NCBI GenBank assembly: GCA_002099365.1
Contig: MSED01000008.1
Coordinates: forward strand, 248,001-312,000
Source of the DNA: Phialophora verrucosa
Taxonomy: Eukaryota > Ascomycota > Eurotiomycetes > Chaetothyriales > Herpotrichiellaceae
DNA length: 64,000 bases
Direction: 5' to 3'
Shown here: piece by piece, positions 1 through 9,977 of the stretch
Position numbering within the stretch: the stretch's first letter is position 1
How the letters are laid out: each line of letters begins with the position of its first letter
Translations under genes and position numbers: made by a program
Notes under the pieces: model-generated
What the model saw: only the letters and a program-made list of their open reading frames with translations
The model's database searches: none
Told to the model about the DNA's origin: nothing

Positions 1-693
1 CAGTATGTATCACCGCAGGTGCACGGGCAGCGACTCACTGTTCATTTCCGTCTTCATCGCCTGGACGATTCTTGCCTTCGACATGCGGCAGTTCGACTTC
101 TGCCACAGTAGCTCCAAGAATCATTTTGATCTCGTTCAGCTCACCAGAGACTCTACCCTTATCATTGCCAGCCACAAAGAGAACGCCGTGAATATCAGCC
201 TCGTTCCATTTAGGATCCCACTCGCCGTCGCTGTCACCTAGGTTAACGCGATCCGCCTTCATGCCCGTCTCAAAGGCTGTATCACCGAGGTTTTCATTGA
301 CGTCCAGCTACAGAGAAATCGTCAGTAGCCGTTACCAACTGACCGCTGCCAGAGCAGAATTTAAACTGACCGCAAGAAGTCCTTGTTTACTGAACGCAAT
401 ATTGGCCTGTACCAAGTTCATAAGGCCTGGCTTCCCATTCCGCTTGTGCTCAAGGATATCGTGCTTAGCCTGCTGCGTATCTTTGCTGGTTTTAATGTAC
501 GGCACGATCTTCTTGAGCTGCACACGAAATTTTGCAGCATCAGTGATGGTGAAGAAAAAGAATGTCTCGGCCTTCTTGGTGAAGCCCAGTCTGAATCAGT
601 CAGCAAACTGTCGTGCGCGGGATCTTACCAAGCTTACAGGACATCACCCTGGACGTTGTTGAGGTCTACCTTCCTTGGAGTTTGATCTGTCAT
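1..693 (-). CDS. DyP-type peroxidase, 5' part (runs off left edge)
   Basis: This is the N-terminal part of a dye-decolorizing (DyP-type) haem peroxidase, an enzyme family that oxidises dyes and phenolics with H2O2. I assemble exons 693-638, 590-371 and 307-39; all junctions are GT-AG and keep frame (introns of 47 and 63 bp; a third donor GTGAGT starts at 38). The protein begins MTDQTPRKVDLNNVQGDVLL and continues GFTKKAETFFFFTI, which is the usual start of fungal DyPs (NVQGD followed by a beta strand). Later blocks AFSKQGL, LGDTAFETGM and DIHGVLFVAGND also fit the family. About 181 residues are visible; the GxxDG motif and haem-ligand His lie outside the window. There is no signal peptide, so this copy looks intracellular. 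It is divergent from the GMC pseudogene at 1914. The family call is firm; the substrate is unknown. Confidence 0.85.
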
Positions 694-1913
694 CTTGATG
701 TCTTGCTGGTTTTGTCTGGCTGAGCTGAGACAGCTTTGAAGGAGTCATTGAGTCCATTGGCGCTTCTTATAGCCATTGTCCCAACTCGGTTTCATCCACT
801 TGAGGGTGAGATGAACCAATGGGAACCCCCAGAGATCGGCTGATATAGCTCCTCTTTTTCAGCTCAGATATTGGAAAGCGAAACACTGAGAACGGCTGAA
901 CTTTGCGGTTTCATTTGCCTAGGAACGTGGGAGGTCAGCTGGGCCAGTCTCCGACCAGATTATTGACGACAGGACACCCTCCTGGATGTCAGGCTGCTTT
1001 TAATACGAGCTCATTGCGTACCTTAGCCTGTATTACCACAGAGCGACTTGCATAGGCTGGCTCGATCAAGAAGTGCTGAAAGATGATTCTAAATCAAGCT
1101 GAAACTAGTCTTTGCTTCGCCACCTGAGGCATCAGTCTAGGATTAGATGTCAGATGATACAAAATCCAGGTTCGTGCCAACTGTGCGAGTAATGTCTACT
1201 TCAAAAGAGTTGAAGTCAAGGCTGTATTCGCAGTTGTTCAAAAGCGCGTGTTTCCAAGCCAGAATGATCCGCCAAGTGCCAAGTTGTGAACAAAGCCACT
1301 GCATGGTCAAACAAAAGGTCAAGAGCTTCATCAACCTACGAATCACAGCCATTGATTTTGGCGGTATACGAGCAGACACGAACCAACTTGGCAGGGTTGA
1401 CACCGAGGCGGATTGAAGCTGTGAACGCCGCTGGGGGTTGGGACAGTAAATATCAGCGGGCAAACTTGGTACAGAAAAACTCGACAGGGTAAGCGCTATT
1501 AAGTATGCATAACTACATGATTCTCGGGCTTGATTTGGTTGTAAAACTCAACGCTGGAAGTGCTAGGTCGGCCGAGCGTTGGCGTTCTGATCGGCGATTG
1601 TTGATAACTAATGTTCCTAGGCAGAATAAAGCTCTGTGATTGACCTCCACGATGTGCGCTAAGCCCTGGGCACTGCAATACCAGCTACGAAAGTCCGAAT
1701 GCGAGTCCGTCGAGTTCACCCACGGGATCCGATGCGTGTCGCCAGCGGCTTGGAGAGCCGAGAGTACGGGGATAACAGATGAACTGTCAGAGCGGTCATT
1801 TCATGCAGTGGGCAAATTGTTGGCTCAATCCTCTCAGAACGCTGCAAACCACCACGAAATCGCAAGCACTATTTCGACTCGGTGTCAGTGTGAGTACACA
1901 AAGAGAATTGGCA
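694..1913. other. Intergenic, between divergent DyP gene and GMC pseudogene
   Basis: This 1.2 kb stretch contains only short open frames with no recognisable protein similarity. It should carry the DyP promoter next to 693. I see no repeat or RNA gene. Confidence 0.5.
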
Positions 1914-3580
1914 ATGGATTTTACCAACTCTACTTACCATAATCTTGTGTCGGAGAAGAGCTCGACACAGTCACGCCTTTTTGATCAGTACCTTGGTACA
2001 AGAGAAGACTTTGACTTGATTATCATCGGATCCGGCTTCGGAGGCGGCACCCTAGCAGATGATCTCGCGGAACGAGTAGGGAAGCAGAAGCGAATCTTAG
2101 TGCTCGAAACAGGTTCGTACCTGTATCCAACACATGTCTACAATATATGTCGCGTTTCAAACGCTAGCGTCGCGAGAAATTTTGCTTGCAGGACGTCCAC
2201 CCAGTCCGGGAACAAGGATAGCCAGGACTACATCCACGAGCAGCCTCAGCAGAACGTCGGTGGACGGTCGATCTTCCGGTCTTGTCTTTTCCCCGCAATC
2301 CAACCATGGGAACTCGCGTTCTTTCCTTCCAGGGCGCGTCACGATCTAGCGTCCGGATTGCTTGCCAAAACTGGCGAGAGGATGAATTAATCTGTAACTA
2401 TGGGTGGCATTGCCAAGGCAATAGTTGCGAGACTTCGGCAGAGCCCTCTAGCGTAAGACTTCTCGATAGAAGAAACCCTGCGAGCATTGCATCAACCAAA
2501 CCTGAGTCCACTTGGTGTTCCTCCGGAGCAGTACTTCGTGGAGCCTACTGGCGTGTTCAATGTAGCGGAGATGTTGATCAATCAGGTGGGACTCACTCCT
2601 CAAGTAAACCGCGGAGACGGTCCAGGCTTACATCCACTGTTGAACAAATGTGTCGAGAAGTGGAGCACATCAATGGCGGCAGCTATCGGGCCACAACGAC
2701 TGAAACTACCATACCGCTAGGCGATCCTCTGTCGGCAAGACAGTGGTGCTGTCCGGCGGCTCAATCGAAAGCCCGAAACTCCTCGCCCGACCCGGCGTGG
2801 GCGGCAATCTCCCCTCTCGGGTGCAAGTCATGGTTGGTGCTGGACTCACAGATCATCCCACAACACATGCACTCACCAGCTTCGTCAGCAACATCAGGAA
2901 CGTGCGAATTCCCAGAGAGTCGCACGCTAAGATTATCTTTTACTCAAGAGGGCGACGGGATGAGAACGGCGGGACCATGTACCCGTTCAATGTGGAGATG
3001 AATGTCAATCATGAATACTGGCATCTGCGCGACAATGACCGCCCCGACTCGGATCCCGTTCACCACCAGGGCCACGCTCGTGTAGACATTATGTTCAGTT
3101 TTGGAGATTGTGTCTATGGCGGAAATAGAATCGAGGCCGGTGGATCTGTTCCAGAGATTCGATTTCGCAACCTCAACTGGACCGATCACTTGTCTGGCTT
3201 ACGTTTCCCTCTGCTCGCCGGCTGGCAAAATAGTGCGGACGACATCTTTGCTGCTCTGAATGATATCACCTTTAAGATCTTTTGGCAGTTCCAGCTTCAT
3301 GGAAACGAAGCGCAGCCTGAGAACGAGGTATGGTATGGACGAAGCGGGAAAGGATCCGGTTACGGCACTATCCACCATGCTGCATGCTGCATGCTCTCTG
3401 CGGATGCCATATCGGTGGACCTACGATGGCAATTTCGAGCCAAAGTCCGTAGTGGACGAAGATCTTCAAGTTGTTGGCGCACCGCATCTGTATGTGTGCG
3501 ACATGTCAGTAATACCCTTCAGTTCTGCCGCGGACCCAGTAAGGACACTGGTCGCTTCGGCACTGCGGCTGTCTGAGCAC
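1914..3580 (+). pseudogene. GMC-type oxidoreductase pseudogene
   Basis: This is the remains of a GMC-family FAD oxidoreductase (glucose/methanol/choline type). The start at 1914 leads into DLIIIGSGFGGG, the FAD Rossmann loop, then ILVLETGSYLYPTHVYNICR and a NVGGRSIF block. The middle part (VFNVAEMLINQVGLTPQ) continues in the same frame past stops near 2388 and 2446. It then ends at a stop at 2718, and the next conserved block (VVLSGGSIESPKLL, from 2743) lies in another frame. The C-terminal block (FEPKSVVDEDLQVVG, LYVCDMSVIPFSSAADPVRT) is in yet another frame, reached after a 7-bp duplication at 3383-3389. I could not rescue these breaks with GT-AG introns. An intact copy would be about 550 residues. 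All order-defining family blocks remain, so decay looks recent. Confidence 0.78.
3376..3395 (+). repeat. 7-bp tandem duplication breaking the GMC frame
   Basis: The unit catgctg occurs twice in a row (3376-3382, 3383-3389), followed by a partial third copy (catgct, 3390-3395). Removing one 7-bp unit joins HHAAC directly to SLRMP, which is the expected GMC sequence just before the C-terminal block. Confidence 0.85.
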
Positions 3581-3954
3581 TTGTCTGTCATGGTTTTAAA
3601 GTTCAAGCATTTTGCAGTATCTTAAACGCTCACAACGAATCGGCAAGATGAGATGCCCCGCAAGGCTGCCAAACTCAGGGGCATGAGACCTAAAGAGCCC
3701 CCCGCTTTCTCTTCACCGGAGGACGAGGTCAGCCTCCGCGATGCCTTCGATTGTAATTGGCGGAACATCTCGACGCGCCTTGGGGCTCCGAGGCTCCTCC
3801 GTCCGCCGCGTTCATCCCACCCCTTGCGCCTCCCATCCAACTTTGTTCTGTGTCACTTCAGAGCACACCTGCAAGCGCGTCTTTCTTGCGCTCGGGTTCC
3901 ATCCGCCTCATACGAGAAAACTTAGGTTCGGAGAATTCCACCACATGTGACCCA
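3581..3954. other. Intergenic upstream of PSF1
   Basis: Short overlapping open frames occur here on both strands, but none resembles a known protein. The stretch includes the PSF1 promoter and leader. Confidence 0.45.
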
Positions 3955-4763
3955 ATGCACGGCGAGCTAGGAAACAAGCTCGTAAGTCTCAAGACCTCCT
4001 GCCAGAATACGTAGCAGCGTCGTCCGGCTAACACCCCCGCCTCTCACTCGTGTAGGTCCAGCACGCCAAACGCACCACCGCCCTCCTCGCCCTCCCGGCC
4101 TACCAGACCGAACTCATCCGCAGCATCGTGCTCGAAGTGCGCGACCTGGACCGGGACGTCACGCGCCTGCTCGCCCCCTTCAACACCACGGTCTACGATG
4201 ACGATGGCGTCGCCTCCTCACAGAACACATTCACCCCGGCGGAGCACCCGGCCACGGCGTGCGCGCTGCTCGTCGACCACCTGAGCATGAGGCGCAATAA
4301 GCGCTGTCTACTGGCCTATCACCGCGTGAGGGCCGAGAAGTTGGAAACAATGGTCTGGGAGGGCCGGGATTTGGACGCCGGCGGCGGCGCGGGGGCGGAC
4401 GGGGAGAGGGGTCAAGAGAAGGATACGGAGATATCTTTGGCGGCGACGGCAGCAGTTGCAGGGGCGTCGGCGGCGTTGTCGTCGTCGGGGACGCAGAATT
4501 CCGTTTCTCCGGAGGAGGCGTCGTATTTCCATGCGTACACCGATTTCCTTGGCCAATATAAGGCGCAGTGGACGGATATTGATCTCACGGGCAGTTTGGA
4601 GCCACCCAAGGATTTATTCATCGATGTGCGGGTGCTCAAGGATGCGGGAGAGATCCAGACGGAATATGGGGCCATCAATCTGACGAAGAATAGCCAGTTC
4701 TTTGTCAGAAAAGGCGATGTCGAGAGATTGATCCAGGCTGGCTTTCTGATGAGGTTGAGTTGA
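3955..4763 (+). CDS. PSF1: GINS complex subunit Psf1
   Basis: This is subunit Psf1 of the GINS tetramer, which joins Cdc45 and MCM2-7 in the replicative CMG helicase in the nucleus. Exon 1 is 3955-3981 (MHGELGNKL), followed by a 74-bp intron (GTAAGT to TGTAG, 3982-4055); exon 2 is 4056-4763. The spliced protein is 244 residues. The start MHGELGNKLVQHAKRT and the following EVRDLDRDVTRLL are the conserved Psf1 N-terminus, as are HLSMRRNKRCLLAYHRVR and the C-terminal beta domain ending GDVERLIQAGFLMRL. A Gly/Ala/Glu-rich insert (about residues 125-165) separates the A and B domains, which is longer than in yeast. The start was chosen because the conserved N-terminus needs the tiny first exon. 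It converges with the SOD gene. Confidence 0.93.
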
Positions 4764-5144
4764 GTTTTAACAGTCGGGTGAGATGCTCCTATGTGAGAGG
4801 TTACTACGCAAATTGGTCGTTTGGACTGGTATCGAACGGCATGCGAAATGAGATATGAATCTTGACACCCTCTAAGATCGTTACAAGGCCTTTGCTGGGT
4901 CTGTATCATGATATTATTATCTGGTCTATATGCCGTGGAATGAAGCTCCGTGTGCTGTTTGCGAGCTCAACTCATCCGAGCTGAACTGGCACACCCTCTT
5001 CCCACGATTCGTTATTCGTCTGATAGCGTCATTCCCCCATGCTGGCGAGAGTCCCGCTGAAGCTCGTCCCCTCATGTCATATTTGACATATCAAGTGCTG
5101 GTTACTCTCCTACATCTGACGCGCCGGTCTATTGGTTACTCCGT
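4764..5144. other. Intergenic between convergent PSF1 and SOD genes
   Basis: This is 381 bp of 3' flanking sequence between two convergent genes. I see no gene; it should hold both transcript ends. Confidence 0.5.
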
Positions 5145-5945
5145 TCAAATCCCCCAGACTAGCGCACCCACAAGCAACATCAGAGCCACTGAAATCTGTC
5201 CCCTAGCCACTGCGGCGTTTCCAGTAGGTGTACTGCTATCGCTGCTTGTCGCGTTCCCGCTTCCATCACCACCAAATGTCTCGGCCGGCATCATCTGTGT
5301 GAAATTTGCACAGTTCAGTCTTGTGCCGTTCGCGGCGTGAACTACCACTGATCGATTGCCAAAGAAAGCCACATTGTTGGTATCCGTGCTGAGGTATAGA
5401 TCCAGGTACCTAGCCTGAAATGAATTCATGGCCCGGCGGGTCTTGTCAGAGCCATCAGGAGCACCGGCGGATGCGAGTTGAGAGATGTTGCCATGCTTGC
5501 CACTCAGATCACCTGGCTGGCAGGTTTGAGGATTTATTGGATCGCACGGCGGTGTATCGGCGCGACCGAACGGCGAGAGGTGTCCGCCTGCGGCGGTGCA
5601 GTTTCCTGAGGGAGGGATGGGGTATTGATGGATATGGTAGTCTGCGCTTAAGGTTAGTTTGAGGTGGAGAGGTCAAAGGACGACGTTCAGCTGAAACTTA
5701 CTAAATGGTCCAAGAGCGACATCTGGGAAACTGAAGAAGTTGACCGAAAAGCTGACTCCAGTGCCGTTGTCGCTGGACACACCGGTGATCTGACCTTGAA
5801 CGGGCTTGCCAGACTGCAAGACTCCTTGAAAAGTGACTCGAGAGGGATTGTTCTCGGTGATCGGAGCTATGGTGCTGTCGGTTTCTTGGCCGAAGACTAA
5901 AAGGGCCAGGAGAGCCAGGGAGGCGAGAAAGGTGAGAGGATTCAT
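5145..5945 (-). CDS. GPI-anchored extracellular superoxide dismutase (Cu-only/CuZn SOD-like)
   Basis: This is a cell-surface SOD-like protein that would dismutate superoxide at the wall. Exon 1 is 5945-5702 and exon 2 is 5641-5145, with a 60-bp intron (GTAAGT...GCGCAG); the product is 246 residues. It opens with a clear signal peptide (MNPLTFLASLALLALLVFGQ). The junction yields GPFNYHIHQYPIP, where YHIH supplies two copper ligands. GGHLSPF gives the bridging-His position, CQPGDLSGKHG follows, and SVVVHAANGTRL carries the last copper His. As in fungal Cu-only SODs, the zinc-loop histidines of cytosolic enzymes are not evident; this is my reading, not proven. The tail is Ser/Thr-rich and ends in a hydrophobic stretch (ISVALMLLVGALVWGI), the layout of a GPI-anchor signal. 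Several N-glycosylation sequons are present (NGT, NCT, NRS). Confidence 0.85.
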
Positions 5946-6678
5946 TTTGCTGAAGTTGTTGGGCGTAACTTCGTGGATCGATCTTCGTGTTAGCTGGGCA
6001 GCACTTGATCAACCTCAGCAGAGGCAGTTGCGAAGATGATGTGTACGCAAGGTCGTCAGGGAAATAAGAAGGAAAAGAAGGAAGCAACTGATAAATCCTT
6101 GGACACAAAGGAAAACATGTCACTTTTAAGGCCGATCGCAGTTGCCCATCTGTAGATGCAAGTGACGTTGAAGTGAGAAAAGGTTGAAGGGAACAAATTC
6201 AGCCCAGCAACCTGCAGGAATTTGAACGGCGGGTGGCGTTGCTGGTCACTCGAATACCTTCTCCCGGACCTCGTTCACCAGTCACTTTCGGCTCGGGGAA
6301 TCTCAGATCATATACCTTCAAATTCAGTCGGCTTGAGGGTGATATTTTCGGTGGAGTTGGAGCTGGTGAGAGTTTGAATACCTGTAACGCCCTGTTGCTT
6401 CCCACTGCCGTGTCACGCAGCTCGGCCCGAATGCCAGTCCGCATCGGACATTCCAATCAACATAAGTGGTGCAAGGAATAGTAGAATATTACACATCGAA
6501 CAAGCCATACCTTCGTTCGAGTATTGCTGGGTTGACTTATTGTTTTAGAATCTGTGTTATGGTTGAGGCACACGGGCTCCGTTGATCACTTCGCCTCGCT
6601 CTACCTTCAACCTTTTCCATCGTATGTTCTCATCGTGCATTGTCCCCTATTCAGTCGTCTTGATCAATGCCCTCATTG
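5946..6678. other. Intergenic between SOD and YCII genes
   Basis: This is 5' flank of the SOD gene and 3' flank of the YCII gene. Short frames on both strands around 6199-6481 have no recognisable similarity, and I do not call a gene. Confidence 0.45.
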
Positions 6679-7173
6679 TTACAGAGCCGTCCTCACTGCA
6701 CATTTGAAAGGCCAGATCTTCGCTTCCTTCGGATTCCAAGCTCCTCCTTTTGTGTACGGATCATTTTCCAAGAACTCCCTCACTTCTTCTTCGGTGTTGG
6801 CTTTGATTAGCATGACACTGCCCGTCATGTCTGGTCCTTCACCCTCGGCTGGTTGCTTGGACAGGGTCGCGCCGCCGAACACCACGATCCCTGCATCGAT
6901 CTTGGGTTTTAAGCCGTTGAGGTGCTGTGGGCGTACTGCGAGGCGTTTATCAAGAGCATTGGGATGATCGGGGATCTGGACAAGCCATTCCTTCGTAGGC
7001 GCTGAGGAGGACATTGTTCTTGTGGTAGAGAAGGTTCTGGGTCTTGAGGTCAATAGGCCTTCGATAGCTCGGCTACTTTGTGGGGAAGAGGTTGCTTTGA
7101 TCTGTATAAGGCCCGAGATATATGGACTCTTTAGGCCAGATAAAAGGCGATGTCGGCGCAAGACTGCAGACAT
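6679..7173 (-). CDS. YCII-domain protein, probably mitochondrial
   Basis: This is a 164-residue, single-exon protein with a YCII-related (dimeric alpha-beta barrel) domain at about residues 60-160. Family landmarks are EWLVQIPDHP, the start of the first strand, then MTGSVMLIKANTEEEVREFL and ENDPYTKGGAWN, with the downstream IWPFKCAV strand. The first 50 residues are rich in Arg, Ser and Thr and lack acids (MSAVLRRHRLLSGLKSPYIS, then RPRTFSTTRTMSSS), which looks like a mitochondrial targeting sequence. If translation started at the internal Met near residue 54 the product would be the bare cytosolic domain, so dual localisation is possible. YCII proteins are mostly uncharacterised in fungi; a role in degradation of small aromatic or lactone compounds is only an analogy with bacterial relatives. 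Confidence 0.82.
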   Translation of the reverse strand: MSAVLRRHRLLSGLKSPYISGLIQIKATSSPQSSRAIEGLLTSRPRTFSTTRTMSSSAPTKEWLVQIPDHPNALDKRLAVRPQHLNGLKPKIDAGIVVFGGATLSKQPAEGEGPDMTGSVMLIKANTEEEVREFLENDPYTKGGAWNPKEAKIWPFKCAVRTAL

Positions 7174-7716
7174 GAATGTTATAAGTCAACAAGGAAACGT
7201 CAATAATTCGATCTGACGACGAATTCGACGAGGAAGCGACGAGAGGTCCGACCTCCAACATTGGGGGCGCATCTCTCCGCAGCTTGGTAAAGGGCGTGAA
7301 GTGGGGAGCATGCTCGTCAATCAGTGGGGCAGGGGGCCTCAGCCTTCCTCGTGTGTACATGATTTCACTGTAAACTGTAGAGCAGCGGATACAGCTGAGG
7401 TTCATAGAAGCATTCGGTGTTTGCTCCAAGATTAGAAGGGAGATCTGGAGATCTCAGTCACAAACCGGGGGCATTCGCTAATTCATTGCTCGAGACCATG
7501 GTCGAATCTTCGCCAAAACATTCACCCACCTTGGTATAAGACCACGATAATTCTTAGGGACCCGACAGACGTCCTAGTCACACATTGACAGAATCTACGT
7601 CCCCCAGGACGGTTTCCCCGCTTCCTTTTAACGCCAGACTGCACATCCGTATGCCCTTCGACACCGAGATGCATGAGTGATCCATGCGCAAACCCCAGAC
7701 GACCCCCGGAGTGCAT
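7174..7716. other. Intergenic between YCII and acyl-CoA synthetase genes
   Basis: This stretch is 5' flank of the YCII gene and 3' flank of the acyl-CoA synthetase gene. No gene or repeat is supported. Confidence 0.45.
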
Positions 7717-9335
7717 CTATAGCCTCGCTCTAGGCTCATCCTTGGCCAACAGGGACTCCGCAACTTTCCGTCTCTGTATCTTGCCAGTCGCTGTCTTTGG
7801 TATCTCCTTCAATATCCAAACCTAGTAAGTTGGTCAGCAAGTCTCACATCGGAACAAGGTCGGTAGGAGGACGGGCAGGGGCTTACCCTCTGCGGCTTCT
7901 TGAAGATTGCGGTCTTGCTCACCACGAACTCCGTGATGCCTTGCTCCGTAACATTCCTATCAGCTTTGGGCACGACTGCCACTCCAACCTCTTGGCCGTA
8001 CAGTTCCGAAGGAATGGCGAAGGTGACGGCCTCCGAGACCTCTGGATATCCGGCCAGGAGATGATCCAGCTCGATTGGGCTTATCTTTTCACCGCCGCGG
8101 TTGATCAGCTCCTTGATTCGTCCGGTGATGAAGACATAGCCATCTTCGTCCTTCTTGCCCTGGTCACCAGTCCGGAAGAAGCCCCCTTTGGTGAATGCCT
8201 CTTTGTTGGCTTTCTCATTGTTGAGATAGCCTTTCGTGACATTCTCTCCGCGAATACAGATCTCGCCTTCCTTACCCTGAGGGACCTCATTGCCGTCATC
8301 ATCCAGGATCTTAACTTCCACCCCCTGGCCTAGGCCAACACTTCCAGGCTTCCGCTTCCCACGGTGAGGAAGTTGATTCGAGCACATTTGGTGAGCCGCT
8401 TCCGTCATGGCGTACGCTTCTAGAACTGGTGCTCCGTAGGCCTTTTCGAGTTCGCGGAACGTCTTGGGTGATAACGGAGACGAACAGGACCGAATGAATC
8501 GAATCTTCGGTTTTGGACTGGGTGGGGGCCCCTTGAGTAGAATCTGATGAATCGTAGGCACTGCAGTGTACCAGTTTGCTTTGTGCTCCAGAAAATCTAC
8601 CCAGAAAGTCCGCGCTGAGAAACGATCAGGAACAATGACAGAACCTCCGGCACCTAACGGTGCGAGGAAAGCAGCCAACAGGCCGTGGACGTGAAACAAA
8701 GGCATGACCAGCATCGTCCGATCTTGAGGGGTGAGTTCGTAGGTATTGCGAATATTTTGCATCGTTCTGGTCAGGTTGCGATGGGTCAGAGGGACGGCCT
8801 TGGGTCTTCCTGTGGTGCCGGAAGTATGCAAAACGAGCGCGACATCTTCCGGTTGAGCTCGAGCAACAGGCTGAGACTGTCTTTGTGCCAATTTGCCTTG
8901 CTCTTTGACGTCCAGGACCACGCTCGCTCCATTTAGGTAGCATTCCGCAATGGCGGCATTGTATTTTCGAGCAGCCTTGACTGCAGGGCCATCCTTCGCA
9001 TACGCACCCTGGGGTAAGATGATGACTGCTGAAGAGAGGTCCTCGATGTAGAACTCGAACTCGCTTTGTTTGTAGGCTGGATTTAAAGGGGCTGCAATTG
9101 CTCGCTGGAAGGCGGTTGCAAGGAAGGAGACAATGAACTCGTAGCTGTTGGGCAGGGCTATTGAGACTGCGTCGCCAGATGGGATGCCCAGCTGTGCGAG
9201 CTGCTTTTGAAAGGCCAAGATGTCATTTGTCAATTGCCTGAAGGAGACAGACAAAGCAGTGGGTTTGCCGGGGACAATGATGGCGGTTGCTGAGGACGAT
9301 GGTGAAAAGGAGGTTGAGAGCGTGGACATGGCCAT
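7717..9335 (-). CDS. Acyl-CoA synthetase, Pcs60-like, putative peroxisomal
   Basis: This is an AMP-forming acyl/aryl-CoA ligase of the ANL superfamily, closest in layout to yeast Pcs60 (oxalyl-CoA synthetase). Exon 1 is 9335-7887 and exon 2 is 7821-7717, with a 65-bp intron (GTAAGC...CTAG); the product is 517 residues. Visible motifs are the P-loop LHTSGTTGRPKAVPLTH, YAMTEAAHQM (A5), GEICIRGENVTKGY, FFRTGDQGKKDEDGYVFITG with its ribose-binding Asp, RIKELINRGGEKISP (A8 hinge), and IPKTATGKIQRR with the catalytic Lys of the C-terminal lobe. The last three residues are ARL, a PTS1-like peroxisomal signal. Both that signal and the catalytic Lys come from the short last exon. A second in-frame ATG lies two codons downstream. 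Substrate (oxalate, fatty or aromatic acid) cannot be told. Confidence 0.88.
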
Positions 9336-9977
9336 GGCCGGATGGGATGGGATGGGATGGGATGGGAAAGTGAGGTGACTGAGGAAAGAGCGGGAAGAAC
9401 AGCACCGGTGAACTCGACGAAGTCCAGTGTCTGTAGACTTAACGCTCTATACGACTAATATCAACGGTTCCCGAAGCCAGAAAAAAGTAACTCCTCGAAA
9501 GAAAATGACGTGATGCGACGCGAAGCACCCAGATAAGAAAGGCCCGACACGTCCGCGCCCCATCTCGTTGTTCGTATCTTACCGGGCATTATCGTGGCAT
9601 CATGCGGGCCAAAAGCCATTGTCTGAACAGCCATCGGGTGATTCGATAAAACTACATGGTGAAAGTATCGGGTGCTGAGTTCAGCTGGAGATGTTGTTTG
9701 AGGACGTTCGAACTGGGACAAGAACACGAAAATCTGCATGCTGCTCCAGGCCAGCGATTGGTGACTCCAAGGCCCTTATGCAGCCTGCTTCCGATGCACC
9801 ATGTAAGGCTAGCAGGAGGAGTGATTCTGAGACGACAGGGGCCTCCTTTCCCCCGAGAACTGGCCGTGCCGCCTAGAGTCACGAGACTGTAGGCTAAACC
9901 TTACGGGGTCAGTTTCACCTCCACCTCATTTCTCCCTCGAGCTGGTCTCACCACGAACTCGAAAACACAGCGCATGC
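9336..9977. promoter_or_regulatory. Intergenic, divergent promoter region of acyl-CoA synthetase and SPF45
   Basis: This is 642 bp between two head-to-head genes and so should hold both promoters. The only distinct structure is the pentanucleotide repeat at 9341-9366. Short frames at 9461-9892 have no similarity I recognise. Confidence 0.5.
9341..9366. repeat. Pentanucleotide (GATGG)n repeat in the acyl-CoA synthetase leader
   Basis: About five perfect GATGG units sit just 5' of the start codon at 9335, in the presumed 5' UTR or core promoter. On the transcribed strand it reads (CCATC)n. Confidence 0.85.

Noticed and set aside
1143..1463. 106-codon minus-strand frame between DyP and GMC genes
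   Set aside because: No family block and it overlaps other frames of similar length.
3653..3925. Open frame just upstream of PSF1 that could be an N-terminal extension
   Set aside because: The conserved Psf1 N-terminus starts at 3955 with MHGELGNKL, so the upstream frame is not part of the protein.
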